Program-made: the position numbers and the translations under genes
The notes under the pieces: model-generated
Databases searched by the model: none
The model's input: only the letters and a program-made list of their open reading frames with translations
What the model was told of the DNA's origin: nothing
Part shown: piece after piece, positions 3,798 through 7,287 of the stretch
Layout of the letters: the number at the start of each line of letters is the position of its first letter
Position numbering within the stretch: the stretch's first letter is position 1
Assembly (NCBI GenBank): GCA_028718405.1
Contig: JAQULV010000060.1
Span: forward strand, 1-7,287
DNA: 7,287 bases
Origin: Smithellaceae bacterium
Lineage (GTDB): Bacteria; Desulfobacterota; Syntrophia; Syntrophales; JAQULV01
Reading direction: 5' to 3'

Positions 3798-6518
3798 ATG
3801 ATCGGAATCACTTCTTTCGGTGCCTATATACCTCGCCTGAGGCTGGACCGTATGGCCATCTTCCAGAGCATGGGGTGGTTTGCCCCGGCCATCATCATGG
3901 TGGCCCAGGGCGAGCGCTCCATGTGCAACTACGACGAGGACAGCTTGACCATGGCGGTATCGGCCGCCCAGGACTGCCTCATCGGTAAAGACAAGAAGTC
4001 CGTCGACGCGGCTTACCTCTGTTCGACGACGCTCCCCTTCGCGGACCGGCTCAACGCCGGCATCTTAGCCACCGCCCTCAACATGAAATCCAACATCGTC
4101 ACCGCCGATATCACCTCGACGCAGAAGGCGGCAACGACGGGTCTGGTTACGGCGCTCAACGTTCTCAAAGCCGGCGACATGAAGAACGTCCTCGTCACCG
4201 CCTCCGACAAGCGCGAAACCAGGATGGCTTACTTCTACGAGATGTGGTTCGGCGACGGGGCCGCCTCGGTGCTGCTTGGCTCCGACGACGTCATCGCGGA
4301 ATTTTTAGGGTCCTACTCCGTCTCCTACGATTTCGTCGACCACTACCGGAGTTCCTGGACGAAGTTCGACTACGTCTGGGAAGAGCGGTGGCTCCGTGAG
4401 GAAGGCTATTCCAAGTTCATCCCCGAGGCCGTGGACGGTCTCTTCAAGAAACTGAAGATCACGATGAACGACGTCCAGAAGGTCGTCTTCCCCTGCTTCT
4501 TCAAGGCCGAGCATAAAGCGATTGCCAAGAAGCTGGGCGCTACCCCGGACAAGGTCATCGACAACATGCACGAGGTCTGCGGCGAGACTGGAACGGCTCA
4601 TCCGCTGCTCATGCTCTGCGCGGCCTTGGAAACGGCCAAACCCGGCGACGGGATCCTGCTGGCGGGTTTCGGCCAGGGCTGCGACGCCCTCTACTTCAAG
4701 GTGACGGAGAACATCGCCAAACTCGCACCGCGCCAGGGTTGCAAAGGATCGCTGGAAAACAAGAAGTCCCATGACAATTACATGAAGTTCCTCAAATTCC
4801 GCGAGCAGATCCAGCCCGAGATGGGTATCCGGGCCGAAGCGCCGACGCAGACGGCCATGTCGGTTCTCTGGAGAAAACGCAAGATGCTCACGGGGCTCGT
4901 CGGCGGCAAGTGCCGCGACTGCGGAACGCCTCAGTACCCCAAGCTCGATATCTGCGTGAACCCCGACTGCGGTCATGTGGGGAGTCAGGACGACTATGAG
5001 TTCTCCGACGTCCCGGCGGCGATCAAGACCTTCACGGGCGACATGCTCACCGTCTCCATGGATCCTCCGGGAATCTACGGCATGATTCAGTTCAAGGGCG
5101 GCGGCCGCTTCATGGCGGATTTCACCGACTGCGAACTTGCCGACGTAAAGGTCGGGCTTCCCGTAAAGATGGCCTTCCGCAGACGTTACACCGATAAGGA
5201 GCGTGGCTTTTCCGGTTACTTCTGGAAAGCGATCCCGCAGGCGGGGGCCGTGCCCGAGATCAGGATGGACGACAAGGTGGCGATCATCACCGGTGCCGGC
5301 GGGGGCCTGGGCAGGACCTACGCCATGGAGCTTGCCAAACGCGGTGCCAAGATCGTCGTCAACGACTTCGGCGGAGCCCGTGACGGCTCCGGCGGCGGCG
5401 CTTTGAGTCCGGCCGATAAAGTCGTCGAGGAGATCAAAGCCCTGGGCGGGCAGGCGGTCGCCAACTACGATAACGTCGCTACTGCCGAGGGAGGCGAGGC
5501 CATCGTAAAGTCCGCTCTCGATGCCTTCGGCACCGTCGACATCCTCATCAACAATGCGGGGATACTGCGCGACAAGAGCTTCCTCAAGATGGAGCCCGAA
5601 GACTGGAACGCGGTCCTTAAGGTGCATCTGGGCGGGGCCTACAACGTCTCCAAGCCCGCCTTCAAGGTAATGAAGGACAAGGGCTTCGGCCGGATCGTCA
5701 TGACGACCTCGGCCGCGGGCCTCTACGGCAACTTCGGTCAGACCAACTACAGCGCGGCCAAGATGGCGCTCGTCGGGCTTATGAACACGCTGGAGCTGGA
5801 AGGCGGAAAATACAACATCAAGGTGAACACGATCGCGCCGGTCGCGGCCTCGCGTATGACGGAGGACATCATGCCCCCCGACATGTTCAAGAAGCTCCAG
5901 CCCGATTACGTGGCCGCCATGGTGATTTATCTCTGCTCCGATGAATGCAAGGAATCGGGTGTCGTCTACAACGCCGCGGCGGGATACTTCAGCAAGGCAC
6001 AGATTCTCACCGGTCCCGGCGCCATGGTGGGCGACGGCGCCGCACCGCCCTCGCCGGAAGACATCCGCGCCAACTGGGACAAGATCAGCAGCATGGACGG
6101 CGCAAGAGAAATAAGCGACGCCACGACGGCGATCATGTCGTTCCTCACCCCCGCCGCAGGCGGAGCGCAGGAATCCTCTGGATCGGGCGGCACCATGGAC
6201 GTGAAGACGATCTTCGCGAAACTCCCCGAAGCCTTCAACGCCGACAAAGCGGCCGGAAAGGATGTCACCTTCCAGTTCAACATCTCCGGCCCCGGAGGCG
6301 GCGCCTGGAACGTGATCGTGAAGGACGGGACCTGCAAGGTGGCCGAAGGCGCGATGGACAAGCCGATCACGACCATCAAGATGGCCGACGATGATTTCGT
6401 CCAGCTCATCCTGGGCAAGCTCGACGGCATGGCAGCCTACAGCTCCGGCAAGCTGAAGATCGAAGGCGATCTGATGAAGTCCCAGCTCATCGGGAAACTC
6501 TTCACTTTCAAGTCATGA
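3798..6518 (+). CDS. Four-domain fusion: HMG-CoA-synthase-like, DUF35, MFE-2-type SDR, SCP2
   Basis: One uninterrupted 906-residue protein. Residues about 1-310 are an HMG-CoA synthase/KAS III-like thiolase fold (ITSFGAYIPRLRL at the start, FGDGAASVLLGS 151-162, GFGQGCDALYF 290-300). By hand alignment to archaeal and bacterial HMG-CoA synthases, the catalytic Glu, Cys and His positions are Thr77 (CSTTLPFADR), Gln109 (ITSTQKAATTG) and Pro232 (VVFPCFFK), so classical activity is doubtful. About 355-480 is DUF35: a Zn ribbon with Cys372, 375, 386 and 391 (CxxC-x10-CxxxxC), then an OB fold. About 488-785 is an intact SDR: TGAGGGLG 498-505, Asp523 for NAD, NNAG 585-588, Ser638, Tyr651, Lys655. A Gly/Ser-rich linker (786-798) leads to an SCP2 sterol-carrier domain (800-906) ending GKLKIEGDLMKSQLIGKLF. 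Eukaryotic MFE-2 has SDR, hydratase, SCP2; here the hydratase is missing. With the free SDR upstream and the thiolase 21 bases downstream, it probably dehydrogenates and passes a CoA ester to the thiolase. The substrate is unknown. Confidence 0.85.
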   Translation: MIGITSFGAYIPRLRLDRMAIFQSMGWFAPAIIMVAQGERSMCNYDEDSLTMAVSAAQDCLIGKDKKSVDAAYLCSTTLPFADRLNAGILATALNMKSNIVTADITSTQKAATTGLVTALNVLKAGDMKNVLVTASDKRETRMAYFYEMWFGDGAASVLLGSDDVIAEFLGSYSVSYDFVDHYRSSWTKFDYVWEERWLREEGYSKFIPEAVDGLFKKLKITMNDVQKVVFPCFFKAEHKAIAKKLGATPDKVIDNMHEVCGETGTAHPLLMLCAALETAKPGDGILLAGFGQGCDALYFKVTENIAKLAPRQGCKGSLENKKSHDNYMKFLKFREQIQPEMGIRAEAPTQTAMSVLWRKRKMLTGLVGGKCRDCGTPQYPKLDICVNPDCGHVGSQDDYEFSDVPAAIKTFTGDMLTVSMDPPGIYGMIQFKGGGRFMADFTDCELADVKVGLPVKMAFRRRYTDKERGFSGYFWKAIPQAGAVPEIRMDDKVAIITGAGGGLGRTYAMELAKRGAKIVVNDFGGARDGSGGGALSPADKVVEEIKALGGQAVANYDNVATAEGGEAIVKSALDAFGTVDILINNAGILRDKSFLKMEPEDWNAVLKVHLGGAYNVSKPAFKVMKDKGFGRIVMTTSAAGLYGNFGQTNYSAAKMALVGLMNTLELEGGKYNIKVNTIAPVAASRMTEDIMPPDMFKKLQPDYVAAMVIYLCSDECKESGVVYNAAAGYFSKAQILTGPGAMVGDGAAPPSPEDIRANWDKISSMDGAREISDATTAIMSFLTPAAGGAQESSGSGGTMDVKTIFAKLPEAFNADKAAGKDVTFQFNISGPGGGAWNVIVKDGTCKVAEGAMDKPITTIKMADDDFVQLILGKLDGMAAYSSGKLKIEGDLMKSQLIGKLFTFKS
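5277..5948 (+). repeat. Duplicated SDR core, copy 2 (inside the fusion gene)
   Basis: This stretch encodes residues 494-717 of the fusion protein and is the second copy of the region at 2858-3529. The cofactor and catalytic residues are kept in both copies. Differences are scattered and mostly conservative, which suggests both remain under selection. Confidence 0.8.
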
Positions 6519-6539
6519 GTCGAGATAGGAGGAGATAAG

Positions 6540-7287
6540 ATGGCTTCTGGAATAAGAGATAAAGTCGCAATCATCGGCATGGGCTGCACGAAGTTCGGCG
6601 AGCGCTGGGACATGGGCGCTGAGGAACTTCTCAACGAGGCCTTTCAGGAATGCTTGGCCGACGCCGGCATCGAGAAGAAAGACATCAACGCCGCCTGGTA
6701 CGGCATCTGTATGGATGAGATAAGCCTGGGGAAAGCCGCGACCAACCTGGGCGCAACGCTTAGGCTTCCCTACATACCCATTACGCGCGTGGAGAACTTC
6801 TGCGCCACCGGCACCGAGGCCTTCCGCGGCGCCGTCTACGCCGTCGCCTCCGGCGCCTACGACATCTGCCTCGCCATCGGCGTCGAGAAGTTGAAGGATA
6901 CGGGCTACGGCGGACTTCCCAACGCCGGCTCCAACTTCGGCTCGCTGATCTGGCTGTGGTATCCCAACGCCTCGGCGCCCGGGTTTTTCGCCCAGCTCGC
7001 CTCCGCATACGGCGCGAAGTTTAAGGTCTCCGACGCCGACATCAAAAAGGCGATGGCCCACATCTCGGTGAAGAGCCACGCCAACGGCGCGCTCAATCCC
7101 AAGGCTCATTTGCGCAAACCCGTGACCATGGAACAGGTCATGGGGGCACCGATCATCGCCTCGCCGCTGGGGCTCTTCGATTGCTGCGGCGTGAGCGACG
7201 GCTCGGCCTGCGCCATCGTCACGACCCCGGAGATCGCGAAGAAACTGGGGAAGAAGAATATCGTTTCCGTCAAGGCCGTCCAGCTCG
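6540..7287 (+). CDS. SCP-x-type thiolase / acetyl-CoA acetyltransferase-like (3' truncated by window)
   Basis: The frame stays open from the ATG at 6540 to the window end, giving 249 residues of a protein usually near 390 residues. It is predicted to cleave a 3-oxoacyl-CoA with CoA, the step after the SDRs. The N-terminus VAIIGMGCTKFGER is typical of SCP-x/DUF35-partnered thiolases. The nucleophile is Cys88 in ENFCATGTEAF. The later NPKAHLRKPVTMEQVM (186-201) and SPLGLFDCCGVSDGSACAIV (208-227) blocks are classic for this subgroup. The His and second Cys of the C-terminal half lie beyond the window. An AGGAGGAG ends 5 bases before the start, and only 21 bases separate it from the fusion gene. 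Thiolases of this subgroup commonly work with a DUF35 partner, here supplied inside the fusion. Whether it acts on straight, branched or aryl substrates cannot be told. Confidence 0.88.
   Translation, partial: MASGIRDKVAIIGMGCTKFGERWDMGAEELLNEAFQECLADAGIEKKDINAAWYGICMDEISLGKAATNLGATLRLPYIPITRVENFCATGTEAFRGAVYAVASGAYDICLAIGVEKLKDTGYGGLPNAGSNFGSLIWLWYPNASAPGFFAQLASAYGAKFKVSDADIKKAMAHISVKSHANGALNPKAHLRKPVTMEQVMGAPIIASPLGLFDCCGVSDGSACAIVTTPEIAKKLGKKNIVSVKAVQL

Noticed and set aside
3184..3801. Plus-strand frame overlapping the free SDR
   Set aside because: It is an arginine-rich frame-shifted shadow of the SDR gene. It has no domain and conflicts with the ribosome binding site of the fusion gene.
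3798..4730. Functional HMG-CoA synthase for isoprenoid synthesis
   Set aside because: The Cys, Glu and His positions are not conserved by hand alignment, and the context is acyl-CoA oxidation and not mevalonate synthesis.
4305..5627. Long minus-strand open frame (440 codons) opposite the fusion gene
   Set aside because: It is antisense to a well-supported coding region, its protein is low-complexity with no recognisable domain, and such frames are expected opposite GC-rich genes.
6513..7109. Minus-strand open frame opposite the thiolase
   Set aside because: The plus strand encodes a clear thiolase with an active-site Cys and family motifs. The minus-strand product is a Gly/Val/Ala-rich shadow.
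1..7287. CRISPR array, tRNA or rRNA genes, insertion sequence or phage attachment site
   Set aside because: No short regularly spaced repeats, no cloverleaf or rRNA motifs, no transposase and no terminal inverted repeats were seen on either strand.

Overview
The window is compact and GC-rich, and every gene I can support lies on the + strand. Most gene starts are preceded by a strong AGGAGG-type ribosome binding site. The gene content fits an anaerobic bacterium, most likely of the Desulfobacterota (sulfate reducers, Syntrophus-like fermenters). It has a minimal two-gene SufC/SufB-type Fe-S system, followed by acyl-CoA degradation genes built from MFE-2-like dehydrogenases, a DUF35 Zn-ribbon/OB module and an SCP-x-type thiolase. 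The taxonomic placement is inferred from gene content only.

Region 1 (1-1961) is the 3' part of a SufC-like ABC ATPase overlapping a complete SufB-like scaffold gene, closed by a hairpin terminator. The pair matches the minimal SUF-like (SMS, SmsCB) Fe-S cluster machinery of anaerobes. Region 2 (1962-2821) holds an AT-rich intergenic stretch with a TTGACA-containing promoter candidate, a TetR-family regulator, and a short gap with two palindromes, -10-like sequences and a near-perfect Shine-Dalgarno. That gap looks like the control region of the catabolic operon.

Region 3 (2822-7287) is a tight operon of three genes. The first is a free-standing MFE-2/HSD17B4-type SDR (3-hydroxyacyl-CoA dehydrogenase). 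The second is a 906-residue fusion with the order HMG-CoA-synthase-like, DUF35 (Zn ribbon plus OB fold), second MFE-2-type SDR, SCP2 sterol-carrier domain. The third is an SCP-x-type thiolase cut by the window end. The two SDRs are about three-quarters identical, so they arose by duplication with one copy captured in the fusion.

The most remarkable observation concerns the HMG-CoA-synthase-like domain. Its conserved Glu, Cys and His appear, by hand alignment, to be Thr77, Gln109 and Pro232. It therefore probably cannot perform the usual acetyl-Cys condensation. In methanogens, thiolase, DUF35 and HMG-CoA synthase form one channelling complex. Here the same parts are fused to a dehydrogenase and a lipid/acyl-CoA carrier domain. 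I infer a dehydrogenase-thiolase metabolon for oxidising and cleaving an unusual 3-hydroxyacyl-CoA (branched, aryl-succinyl-like or other bulky chain), with the HMGCS-like domain serving as scaffold or having a changed activity. The substrate cannot be read from this window.
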